64,000 nt of DNA, taken from Talaromyces rugulosus. Lineage: Eukaryota > Ascomycota > Eurotiomycetes > Eurotiales > Trichocomaceae. Position numbers and translations under genes: made by a program. How positions within the stretch are numbered: position 1 is the first letter of the stretch; each line of letters begins with the position of its first letter. Shown in pieces: positions 1 to 9,758 of this stretch. Location: contig NC_049562.1 of the NCBI RefSeq assembly GCF_013368755.1, positions 4,340,001-4,404,000 of the forward strand, read 5' to 3'. Below the pieces are notes generated by a model that was not told where the DNA came from, did not search any database, and was given only the letters and a program-made list of their open reading frames with translations.

Positions 1-1281
1 CGGGCAAGAACGTTGGTAGTAATAAGGACCTTGGCTCGTCCCTCACGGAAGTCATCGATGATTTTGTCACGCACACTACCTTCCACGCCACCAGTCAACG
101 ATGCGACAGTATGGCCTTCTGTAGTCATGCGCTTCTCTATCTCCGATGCAGTCTGGCGAGTCTGTGCTAATGTTAGAAGACGTTTCCCAGATCGAAAGAA
201 TCTTGCAAACCTGGACGAAAATGATCGAAGACGACGTCGTCATAACACCGTATAATTTGACAAGCACTCGGTACTTGTCTTCGTCATCAGTGCAATCAAG
301 GTAAAACTGTTTGATACCCTCGACAGTAAGTTCCTCTTGCTTCAGCGAGATCTCGTTGGCATTGGGCGCGAATTTCGCCGCATAGAGGCGAATGCTGTCA
401 TCGAATGTGGCAGAGAAAAGCACAACTTGAATGGTTTTGGGAAGGAGTCTGCCATGAAAAAAAGTTAGTGGTTGCAAAATACGTAGTACGCGGGGTGTGC
501 TTTACGCTTTAACACGGATACACTGGTCTCCCAAGCCTTGCTGGTCCAGCATGTTGTCGGCTTCATCCAAAACGAGAACCTTTAGTTTGTTTGTGATCAA
601 AATCCGGCGCTTGACGAGATCCATCACGGTCCCAGGGGTTCCGCAAACGACATTGTGGTCTATCCGCGAAGGCCTTGCGCCCTCTTTCGGCACAGCCATT
701 CCCACTGACACGCCTTCCATAAACCGACCCATTTCCGTCACGACACCTCCGATTTGACGAGCCAGCTCGCGACTTGGGGCTAAGATCAGAGCCTGCGGCG
801 TCCTGCGTTTCTCTTCGGTGTCGAGTTCCAGACGGTTCAAAATGTTGAGTGTAAAGGCGGCTGTTTTTCCCGTTCCAGACTGAGACTGGCCGATCATGTT
901 GGTGGGTGGGTTATTCATGAGAAGGGGGAGGGCACGCTCTTGGATTTTCGATGGCTTTATGAACTTCAACGCATAGAGACCCTGCAAGATTTCCTGAGAC
1001 AAGCCCAGGTCCTCGAACGATTTGATCGAAAAAAGCGGGTTGTCAGGGTCGGCTTGTAAATCGCTCAGCTTGACTTGGACATCCTGTTCTGTGTCTTGAA
1101 GATCGCCGCCACCGAGGGCTTGAGATGCGCCATCAGTGTTTGCGTTGCCTGGACGCTTCTAAGTTAGGGTGAGGCGTAAAAAGACAAATTGAACGGGTTT
1201 GGTACCTGACGGGGTTGATTCAGGCTTGGTAATGCGATCTTCTAGAGCTTTGCCAGCACTGGCACCTTCGTCTGAAGCCAT
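1..1281 (-). CDS. DBP5: DEAD-box ATP-dependent RNA helicase Dbp5, 3' end cut by window
   Basis: This is the N-terminal two thirds of the mRNA-export helicase that remodels mRNPs at the cytoplasmic face of the nuclear pore. Exons read: 1281-1206, 1158-506, 448-211 and 161 to the window edge; introns of 47, 57 and 49 bp have GT-AG ends. Visible motifs in order are the Q-motif region ([11 protein letters not shown]), Walker A (SQSGTGKT), PSRELA, TPGT, DEAD, SAT and, in the last part, the [15 protein letters not shown] stretch. The protein starts [10 protein letters not shown]; no earlier in-frame ATG is better. The combination [15 protein letters not shown] is typical of Dbp5 rather than of eIF4A. 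The C-terminus lies beyond base 1. It is divergent from BZZ1. Motifs and order are seen; the function follows from the family. Confidence 0.93.
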
Positions 1282-2114
1282 GTCTAGCTGTGGTTGAGAA
1301 AAAATATGATAGCTGGTTCGGTGTTGATATGACGAGGCGGGGTACGATCGTGCCAACAGAGGCGGCGTAAACGCGACCGAAGAATAGAATAGAGTAAAGA
1401 AGGACGAGATAGATTTGTGCCGGGCGAAACACAGATGAATTCGGTCTCAGTAAAAAAATCAAACGCCGGTGGACTGCAGCGGCGAGAGGAAGCGAAGAGA
1501 CGACGCAAGAGGGAGAGAAGAGAGAGAAAGAAAGCTTTGGGAAAAGACAACCAGGGCAGCTACCGCTTCCCCGCCAGCACCGGCGCTAGGCCGTTTGTGG
1601 ACAGACAATGTTGGCCTGAGGCCGCCCACCGGCCGTCTGCCTCTTGCTTGCTTTTGGTGTTTGTGTTCCGCAATAACTTCAGGCCAGAATCTCTACCGCC
1701 TCGAATACAGCCACCCATCGACTACCTCCGCACGACGCTGTCCAGTCAATCTGCCCTCATTACGTGAATCCGCCAGGGGGCCCAGTCTCCCCGCAGGACA
1801 CGAGCCGACGCCGACATTCCTCCGGCTGCCGCCGCTTATCGTCGACCTGTAACCCAGCTGTTGCTATTACATCTCTGCGCGGAACCAGGTTGCGAGTCTT
1901 TGGCCACGATTATTCGCATCGCTTTTCTTGAAACAGCTCGCTAGCACCGTCGCGACTGCGCGCATTCCAGCCGTCGGCAATATCGCATCTGCCACCGACT
2001 TGCTCAGCCACTCTCTACCCAACTCCGTTCGGATTCAGCAAACACAACTCCTGAGATTCGACACTTGGAGCGCATATGACTTGGCTACGGTGAGCGAATG
2101 CTTGCGGAATTATC
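1282..2114. promoter_or_regulatory. Divergent promoter region between DBP5 and BZZ1
   Basis: An 833-bp gap separates the two start codons. It carries purine-rich and then CT-rich stretches that would be leader sequence on the BZZ1 side. Open frames inside it run over low-complexity sequence and show no family resemblance, so I read none as a gene. No tRNA-like or repeat structure was seen. Confidence 0.5.
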
Positions 2115-4658
2115 ATGGCCGAGGTCGATGTGAACCCCCAATTTGGGGCGGAATTAAAGGTAGAATTGCCATGATGGCTCAGTTTTGTGTGTGTGCAATG
2201 CAATGAGAGGCTGACAGGACTGTTTCTTGATAGGATGCATTCAAGCCCGTGAATACTTGGGTATGGACTATTCCCACGTTGCCTCCCTGCTAGGATGACG
2301 CCCCGGACTATGACTCGGGTGGTTGCTGAATAAATGAAATAGGTGTCAAACGGCATTGCGTGGTTAGAAGACATTCAACAGTTCTACCGGGAGAGAAGTG
2401 TCATCGAGAGAGAGTATGCCGCCAAACTGACGGCCCTTTGCAAAAAGTATTCAGATCGCAAGGCAAAAAAGATCAGCAGCCTCAGTGTCGGAGATACACC
2501 TACCATGACCCCGGGGTCGCTCGAATCGGCATCCTTGACAACATGGTCTACCCAACTGAGCGCCGTGGAATCCCATGCAGCTGTTCGCGACAAATTTGGA
2601 CTCGAGCTCATCTCGCACATAGCGGAACCGATCCGTCAGATATCTGTTAGATACGAGGAACTTCGCAAAAGCCACGTGGAATATCATGCCAAACTGGAAA
2701 AGGAAAGAGAGGCATCCCTCAGTGATCTCAAGAAGATCAAGGGTAAATATGACGGTGTGTGCCAGGAGGTCGAAAACCGTCGCAAGAAAACAGAGTCTTC
2801 TTTTGATTACAACAAAACCAAGGCGCAGACTGCCTACCAGCAGCAGATTCATGAGATGAACAATGTAAAGGTATGACTTGCTTTCACTCTATCCATGGTA
2901 ATGAAGTCTAACGGGCTTTCCATTTAGAACACTTATGTTATTAGCATCAATGTTGCAAACAAACTAAAGGATCAATACTACCACGAATACGTCCCGGAAA
3001 TCCTCGATGTAAGTTGCTACACACCACTAGCCCTAAATGTTTGTTTGTTTTTTACTGAAATTTGCTGTTCAGAGTTTAGAAGACCTTAACGAAACCAGAG
3101 TGGCCAAGTTGAATGCCTTCTGGTCTCTCGCGGCTCAGCTGGAGAAATCTTCCTTCACACAGAGCATGGAGCACATAACCCATCTCTCAAATGAAATCCC
3201 TCGAAACAACCCTAAGCTCGACTCTTTAATGTTCCTTCAGCACAATGCTTTGCAATCTCAAGAGCCACCTAATCTGGCCTTTGAGCCTAGCCCAGTGTGG
3301 CATGACGACGATTCGATGGTGGTAGACGACGCCGCCAAAGTCTTCCTGCGCAATTTGCTTACCAAAAGCAAAGGCCAGACTAGAGAGCTCAAATTGGAAG
3401 GAGATAAGCAACACCGTGAGGTAGAAAACGCCAAGCGGGTTCGCGAGAGTGTCAGACAAGGCAAAGATAAGCGTGACGAGGTTGAGGTCGTTAGAGCGAT
3501 TTTCGTCTTGCAAGAAAAGTTCCATGACACCGACCGCAAGCGACTGACAGCAGAAGTTGAGACATCTACAGTGATGACCGCTGTAGGCGACTTGTCGCTC
3601 GGAGCCAAGAGTCACAACTTTCGATCCCAGACGTTCAAAATCCCAACCAATTGTGATCTCTGTGGGGATAGGATATGGGGCTTGTCAGCCAAAGGGTTCG
3701 ACTGTCGTGACTGTGGTTACACCTGCCACAGCAAGTGTGAGATGAAAGTTCCAGCCGAGTGCCCTGGTGAACAGACCAAGGAGGATAAGAAGAAGTTGAA
3801 AGCCGAGCGCCAGGAAAAGGCGCAAGGTACGCCAACTGTCGCCGAACCATCTGCATCCAATGGTGACACCGACTCGCCGGCTCTGGCCCGCAGGGATACA
3901 ATGAACTCGCTGAGTTCCGGATATGCGGCCAGCGCCCATCGATCAGTTGCGGGCTCAGCGGTGTCTATTAAGCCCTCGGTGGAAGAGTCTTCAGAGCCTG
4001 CTGCAGCAACGCCAAAGCCGTCGGCATCGGCGGCTACGAAACGTCATAGGATTCTTGCTCCACCTCCCTCTCAGTACAGCAGTGCCCCGCCAGCCGCTGA
4101 ACCGATATCAAAGAGTAGCGATCCGAAAGGAAAGATGATATATGCCTACCAAGCCAACGGCGATGGCGAAATCACGGTAGAAGAGGGTCAGGGGATAACA
4201 GTTTTGGATCCTGATGGTAAGGAGAATCGGTTCCTTAATTTTTTACCACTAAGCTAACTAATAAAATCGCAGATGGCTCGGGCTGGATGCGTGTTCGAGC
4301 TGGATCACAAGAAGGACTTGTTCCAGCTGCTTACGCGGAGATTGCACCGGCTCCATCTCCCATGCAGTCAACGAGTACAGATCGGCCAGGCTCGACGTAT
4401 TCAAACTCGTCTGCCTCCCAGGCGGGCAGTGCCGCGCCGAAGAAAGTCGGTCCCGCAGTGGCTCCAAGGCGCGGAGCAAAGAAACTGAAATATGCAGAGG
4501 CACTCTACGACTACGAAGCACGGTCTGATGCTGAATGGAGCATGTCTGAGGGCGATCGCTTTGTGTTGGTTACGAGAGATGGCGGAGATGGCTGGGCAGA
4601 GGTCGAGAAGGGCGGGCAGGTGAAAAGCGTTCCTGCAAACTACATTCAAGAAGTGTAG
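2115..4658 (+). CDS. BZZ1: Bzz1-like F-BAR / C1 / double-SH3 actin assembly protein
   Basis: The spliced protein is 736 residues from six exons: 2115-2159, 2234-2260, 2343-2870, 2928-3008, 3073-4216 and 4273-4658. The start MAEVDVNPQFGAELK is the family's usual head, and the 27-bp second exon (DAFKPVNTW) is needed to keep the F-BAR fold. The F-BAR domain covers about residues 5-270 with a basic, coiled-coil-rich tail. A zinc-binding C1 domain follows at about 406-455 (HNF...CDLCG...CRDCGYTCHSKC). A Ser/Pro/Ala linker then leads to two SH3 domains at about 579-630 and 677-736, the last ending NYIQEV. Bzz1 proteins bind membranes and recruit the WASP-Arp2/3 machinery at endocytic patches. The 5' neighbour DBP5 is divergent and unrelated. 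Confidence 0.93.
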
Positions 4659-4867
4659 TCTCGGGCGTGCTTTTCGATGTTGATTCGTGTATATATTATC
4701 GCCAGAGCATGGAGTCATGTAGAAATGAACAAATTTGAAACTTGTATTGTTCTATAAACTTAATCGCATATATTGACGGTAAATGTTTCATGTAAATCAA
4801 TCAAAAAAATAGAAATATACAAAACATCGGGTATAAAACCAGTACCAAACGCTCAACTGTGAAAGTA

Positions 4868-5461
4868 TCATGTCCTCTCCCACACCCCAGTCCACTGGCC
4901 CCAAGCAACCACCTTTCCATCAATTCTCGAAACAACTTCTTCTTTTGTAGCAGGAGAGCTGAGTCCAGCCGTATCGAGCGGCTCACTAAGACCAATGATT
5001 TCAAAAAAGTATCGATGAGGGCCATGGCCCAGCAATCCGCGCGGAGCAATATATACAGTCTTTCGGCGGTTCAAGCCGTATTTGAAACCACCCTTGAGAT
5101 TGAAATCTCCCAAATCCTCAAAATCCTCATACGAAACACCCGTCTTGGACGCCGAGATGGAGTAGTAAATGCCATGCGTGACCGGTTCCGCCAAAGGTGC
5201 GTCGGGGTCTTCAACAATGAGTAGCCATTCCTTGACACCGAGCGGTTCTGCTTCGGGCCATTTGAGAGTTGGGAAATGGCCGGTTTCGAAGAAGCTATAT
5301 TTGGGAGGGATTTTGGATCCAGAGTCGCCAATGTCGGGACATTCGAGCGCGAGTGTTGGCTCGGCGACGGTTGTGAATGGGTTTGTTTTTGAGATTAGGC
5401 CGGCATCGTGGCCTCGGCGGGCACTCAGGGTCCACGAGATTATTCTTTCGACGTATTCCAT
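4868..5461 (-). CDS. Phosphatidylethanolamine-binding protein (PEBP) family protein
   Basis: This is a single-exon 197-residue protein. The first true ATG (MEYVERIISW) is at 5461; the frame stays open upstream only through a GTG. The PEBP ligand-pocket signatures are visible: EDPDAPLAEPVTHGIYY near the middle and GPHRYFFEIIGL near the C-terminus. Its length and the unbroken single domain match the bacterial YbhB-like/fungal cytosolic branch better than the longer Tfs1-type carboxypeptidase Y inhibitors. Family members bind anionic lipids or proteases; the fungal role is uncertain. No signal peptide is visible. Its 3' end converges on BZZ1 about 210 bp away. The family call is strong; the exact function is not known. 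Confidence 0.85.
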   Translation of the reverse strand: MEYVERIISWTLSARRGHDAGLISKTNPFTTVAEPTLALECPDIGDSGSKIPPKYSFFETGHFPTLKWPEAEPLGVKEWLLIVEDPDAPLAEPVTHGIYYSISASKTGVSYEDFEDLGDFNLKGGFKYGLNRRKTVYIAPRGLLGHGPHRYFFEIIGLSEPLDTAGLSSPATKEEVVSRIDGKVVAWGQWTGVWERT

Positions 5462-6472
5462 GATTCGAGTATAATTTGACACTGCTGTGTTGAGATAAGC
5501 CAGAGGCCAAGTGGTGACATGTGCATGGTGTTTGTTGATTAGCCTTATATATCTAAGCGTGGTCGGCCCGGAAGCGGCCCGACGTCAGCATATGCCGTTA
5601 ACGGCTTGGCTCTATCTTGGAACCATCTCAATTGATGGATGCACGTGGGGATGTATACAATGTCTACGGTTTGTGCCCCTCAGATTACAACAAATGAAAC
5701 CAAGTCAGCACTCACTCACAGGTCCTTCTAGACAAGAGCTTAGCTCTTGTGCAAAGGTCCGAGAATCCCAGATATACACAGCCCGAGGACCATACGGAAG
5801 AAAATATCGGGGTTACATATCTTGAATATATATATAATACAAGGCTAAACGACAGATTCACCCCTCTCTCATTCCCACCATACTTCCCGATGCTTCTGTA
5901 TCAGCTCGTTGCTGCGAAAGCCAAGCCAGCTTGAGCATTGCGCCGTATAGCTGACCAAATTCAGCAAGAGCTGGGCCAACATTGAAATCTTCTCGCGCGG
6001 TTACAATGACGTCTAAATCCAGGACGATACTTGTCCTTGGTCCCGCTGGTATATATGCCTCCTAAGGGAGCTTATACTTTCAGAATCCTGCCAAAATACC
6101 AGACGGCATAGCTTCGCACCGGCTTCTCACGGTAGTGACATTCTTCAAACCAACCTTTCTAGTTTCATTTATCATGCCTTGCTTGTCAAGTCTATGCTGG
6201 GAGCGTGATCCGTTCCTTCAATCAATCAACGCATTCATCCAGATTGGTTCCGCTTGGCTCAGTCCTCGAGCTTATTCGGTTGATTAGAATACTAGCCTAT
6301 ACAGTGAGAGTCGAAATCTGTCAATGTTTTCTCGGCCCGTACCCGAAGCCACGCTAGTCCTGAATGCGAACCTTCTTAAAGAACAAGTGCATTTCGTATG
6401 ACCCTCGGGTTGGCAAGGTAAAGACTTCGAGAGTCCATTTCGCCCACGAAATCCTTCGCTCTTCTCCCTGTC
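5462..6472. other. Gene-free stretch upstream of the kinesin
   Basis: This holds the PEBP promoter side and the leader of the kinesin gene. The left copy of the direct repeat described separately lies at 5586-5662, followed by an AT-rich run of TA dinucleotides near 5825-5840. I found no protein-like reading frame. Confidence 0.5.
5586..5662 (+). repeat. Direct repeat, left copy, flanking the kinesin gene
   Basis: This 77-bp segment begins CATATGCCGTTAACGGCTTG and ends near TGCACGTGGGGATGTATACA. The same succession of words returns at 8021-8118 with point changes and about 20 extra bases in its middle. Both copies have the same orientation. They are 2.4 kb apart and enclose the single-exon kinesin. 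The contained CTCAATTGATG resembles the ATCAATTGAT palindrome found elsewhere in the window. Confidence 0.75.
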
Positions 6473-7843
6473 ATGACTGAGCTGAAAATGAACGCGTTCA
6501 AAGTATGGGTGAGATGGCGGCCCCTCGAGTCAATTGAATCCCCCAAAGGAGATATTATACGCGGGACCGACGAGGATCACAATAATCAACGCTTCCGGAT
6601 CTCGGTCGCCTCATCCACCCAAACCCAAGCGATGTCAAGCCGTGAGCGGCCCTGGAAAAGTGGCTTCTCGTTCAACGGGGTCATCGAACCTAATGAAAGC
6701 AACCACGTGGTATACAATCGCATTGTTGCACCAATCATCCCTGAGGTGCTGCAGGGCCGGTGCTGCAATTCCTTCGCATATGGGCATTCAGGCAGCGGGA
6801 AAACGCATACCATGATCGGTTACGACTTTGAAAACGACGACGAATTTGGTCTTTGCTTAGCAGCTGCGCGTCAGCTGGCCACTGCGCTCGATGAGATCAA
6901 CGCGGGTGACAGCGCCTACAAATTTGGCATTGGCCTCCGAGTGTACGAATTGCGAAAAAACAGCGCTTTTGACCTGCTCAATAACCGAAATGAATGCTTT
7001 GTCCGCGAGGGCTCCGATCGACGCGTTTACATCCGAGGAGAGACAGAAATTCTAGAGAATGGGAAAGTGAGGGTTCGGCCAATTGCAACCAGGGCATGCT
7101 GGAGCTTCCAACAGCTACAACGTGAACTACAGGAAGGCCTGAAGCACCGCAAGACCGCAACATCGACTGTACACGACCAGAGCTCGCGCACGCATGCTAT
7201 TATTGAAATGGAAATTATTACCACAGATCTTCTTAATGCGCGTGACGACGTGGTTGAGCGGCAATCGGAGCTTGTTCCTGTCGGGAAATACGCAACGGAC
7301 GTTTATATCGAGGAACAGCTTCGCGCAATTATTCAGACGGAAGATGGGAAATACACACCAAACCCTAACTATAACGTGAACCAAAAGCGCGTCGATGCTG
7401 CGGAGAACAAAAAAGCCGAGTTTGAATCTCGTGTGAAAGAGGCAGAAGAGCACGAGTCTGAAGTTTTCGCCATCACCGCTCGTGCACATCAATGTGTCGG
7501 CGGAAGATTTGTTTTCGTGGACTTGGCCGGCGCCGAATTCCTTTCTGGTACAGCTGGAACTGGGATCAAACAATCCGCCCAGGAGAAACAACAAGGAAGG
7601 CAGATTAACACGGACCTTCTCGCATTGAAGGAAGTTATACGAGCCAGATCACTTGCTCAAACCCGTATCCCGTACCGGTCCTCTCCATTGACTATGGTGC
7701 TGCGTCAGCACTTCGAAGCCTCAAACGATGCTCAATCGTCAATCATTCTGACTGTCTCGCCAGGGGCAGATCAATATGTAGCAACATTGAACACCTTGAA
7801 GTATGGAGACCTTGTCGGCTTGGCAAATAAACATAAGGGATAA
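6473..7843 (+). CDS. Orphan motor-only kinesin-like protein
   Basis: This intronless 456-residue protein consists of almost nothing but a kinesin motor domain. Motifs in order: FNGVIEP entry strand, P-loop GHSGSGKTHTM (about residue 105), switch I SSRTHA (about 236), switch II DLAGAE (about 349), then INTDLLALKEVIRA, IPYRSSPLT and a final LNTLKYGDLV. These correspond to family consensus SSRSH, DLAGSE and VPYRDSKLT. The gap between switch I and switch II is about 110 residues, roughly 80 more than usual, filled by a charged, probably helical insertion. There is no neck coiled coil, stalk or cargo tail, so it cannot be assigned to a transport class. ATP-driven microtubule binding is inferred from intact nucleotide motifs; it could also be a divergent paralogue with regulatory use. 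Direct repeats flank it. Confidence 0.85.
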   Translation: MTELKMNAFKVWVRWRPLESIESPKGDIIRGTDEDHNNQRFRISVASSTQTQAMSSRERPWKSGFSFNGVIEPNESNHVVYNRIVAPIIPEVLQGRCCNSFAYGHSGSGKTHTMIGYDFENDDEFGLCLAAARQLATALDEINAGDSAYKFGIGLRVYELRKNSAFDLLNNRNECFVREGSDRRVYIRGETEILENGKVRVRPIATRACWSFQQLQRELQEGLKHRKTATSTVHDQSSRTHAIIEMEIITTDLLNARDDVVERQSELVPVGKYATDVYIEEQLRAIIQTEDGKYTPNPNYNVNQKRVDAAENKKAEFESRVKEAEEHESEVFAITARAHQCVGGRFVFVDLAGAEFLSGTAGTGIKQSAQEKQQGRQINTDLLALKEVIRARSLAQTRIPYRSSPLTMVLRQHFEASNDAQSSIILTVSPGADQYVATLNTLKYGDLVGLANKHKG

Positions 7844-8020
7844 TCTATATAGTTTCAGAATAGTTGATGGATTTTGGAATCATAACTCGTTTGCACGCTG
7901 AACTGTCAAGCGCAGTACGGTTCAACTATATATATGGTTGCTCATTCCATCCACTCAGTGAGCAAAAAGCGGCGAGAACAGAAGTGAGCACTAAAACGGA
8001 ATAGAAAAGCCAAGAATTGC

Positions 8021-8118
8021 CAGACATATGCCGCTAACGGCTTGACTCTATCTCTGTAATATTAGCATTCTTTAGAACTATCTCAATTGATGAATGCACG
8101 TGGAGATGTGTACAATCG
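8021..8118 (+). repeat. Direct repeat, right copy, flanking the kinesin gene
   Basis: This copy matches 5586-5662 in order and orientation (CATATGCCGCTAACGGCTTG ... CTCAATTGATGAATGCACGTGG ... GTGTACAAT). It differs by scattered substitutions and by an extra AT-rich block of about 20 bp after CTCTATCTCTG. Sequence beyond both ends of the repeat is not shared. Confidence 0.75.
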
Positions 8119-8970
8119 GGCCATGTCGGAAGGATCAGAGCAGCATCCCAATTAGGATGAGCGGCAACATTGAACATTTTCATTGTTTGAAAATTTTCAA
8201 CGCTTGACCGGTTACCTCGATATAGCACCGATAATGCTTATTTATTTGGTCAACTCCCCTCTCCTCCTCCTGGTTTTCTGTTTTTTTCTCTCACACAACA
8301 TCTAGTGGCCTCTGTCTACAGAAGAATACTTTCTGTAGGACATGGAGCTATGATTTCTTTTAACAATTTTCTATTGAAATGCTAGAGGTGGTCAGTCACC
8401 TCGTCAGAATGGTTCTATCCAGAAGAACCAGACGCTCATGCGAGTTCCTCGCTATTGAGGACTCCATCTAGCATGGTGGCAGTGGATTCTGCGTCGCCGG
8501 TGAAGCCATCCCCCCACAAGAAACCGGTGTCCACCACCCAGTCGACCCCGAAGAAGCAGCACTGCGTTGAAGTCCTGCAATACCTGCACCATACGACGAA
8601 GGCGGCTCGTCCTGCAAACACCTTTTCTCCAACAAAGCAGAAAACACGGCACATGATGACTCCTTCGCCAAGACAACTATGTGCAATTCCCAAGATCTTC
8701 GCTGACCAGCGTCTTTTAATAGCGGTCTTTTTGCAAAGAAGAAGTGTGATCTTGTTGTCATTCTGAATGACAGAACCAAGTAAAACGACAACTTTGTGGA
8801 CGACGTGTAAGTTGAAAGACGGAGGGATGTGCATTATATCACGGATCGTATCATCGAAACCATATCTATCCAGTCTCTAGGTCTGGGATGGGCCCATGTG
8901 ATTCCAGGGAAAATGTCTGGAATCAACTACGTCTGAAGAACGCGTGAAAAGATGGGAACAGGCTGTATTT

Positions 8971-9236
8971 CACGGGGAAAGATTGGAGGAGAGCATGGGA
9001 GCTGGCTGTGTCGATCTTCGACGGGATGGAGCAAGACAACTTGCAACCATGACAGCAACTAAGTGTCTGCCTTTTTTCCAGTTGAATACATTGCCAACGA
9101 AGCAAACATCAATGCAAAAAGCTGCCGATGTTTGGCACGGGAGAAGATAGATGGAGAGCATGGGGGCTGGCTGTATTGATCTTCGACGAGACGGATCAAG
9201 ACGAACTTACAACTTTTACGGCAAACAAGGTGTCCG
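8971..9236 (+). repeat. Duplicated unit of about 100 bp
   Basis: Copy A (8971-9070) and copy B (9136-9236) share CACGGGAGAAGAT-like, GGAGAGCATGGG, GCTGGCTGT, GATCTTCGACG and CAAGACAAC-like words in the same order, offset by about 166 bp. Scattered substitutions show the duplication is not recent. No coding frame is conserved through both copies. Confidence 0.7.
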
Positions 9237-9758
9237 ACAAAAAAAAAAGTATGTCACCAATGGATTAGCACTTTAGCATTGAAAAAAAAAAAAAAAAATA
9301 TTGCGAGTCTCTTGACCCCATGGGTCGGTCAAGCTGTTACACAGTTCCCTCTTCGCTAGAAACGAAAGTCGTTTGAATGATGATCGAGATCTGAATTTCC
9401 TTTTCTCTTTCGGGCTTTGGTAGTGGATGGAGTGAGGCTAGAGCCCAGATACCCTGCCAACTTCAACTTCATGTTTCGGGTCTAACATTATCTGATAAAG
9501 TTGCAGCTACTGAAATAGAATTACAACGGGAGAAAAATTCAAAGTAATCCAAAAATCATTGTTTATTATAAACATTAAGACTATATAGCTAAGTTCCTAC
9601 TACGCAAGGATATCGATATTAAACCGCGATTCGGAACACAGGCGGAGGAGGAGGTTGATAAAAGGGGATATTATTCGATACGTCGTCAAGACATGATCAT
9701 AAAATAAAACAGCCAGCTTCTGGGCTGCCATGATTCAAGATTGAAGAGAGTGAACAAA

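Larger units (their letters stand above)
7844..9758. other. Long gene-free stretch between kinesin and PNS1 3' end
   Basis: This 1.9-kb gap holds the right direct-repeat copy (8021-8118), a duplicated unit of about 100 bp (8971-9236) and an A-run near 9281-9298. A weak open frame on the minus strand at 8436-8834 (132 codons) and one on the plus strand at 8455-8766 overlap each other. Neither resembles a family I know. I read the region as decayed accessory or transposon-derived DNA, without a supported gene. Confidence 0.45.

Noticed and set aside
1417..1852. Open frames of 116-127 codons on the plus strand in the DBP5-BZZ1 gap
   Set aside because: They overlap each other in different frames over purine-rich leader DNA and show no protein-like pattern.
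8436..8834. Possible transposase remnant in the kinesin-PNS1 gap
   Set aside because: I could not match any DDE or helix-turn-helix pattern; both strands have overlapping weak frames, so I report the stretch only as gene-free.
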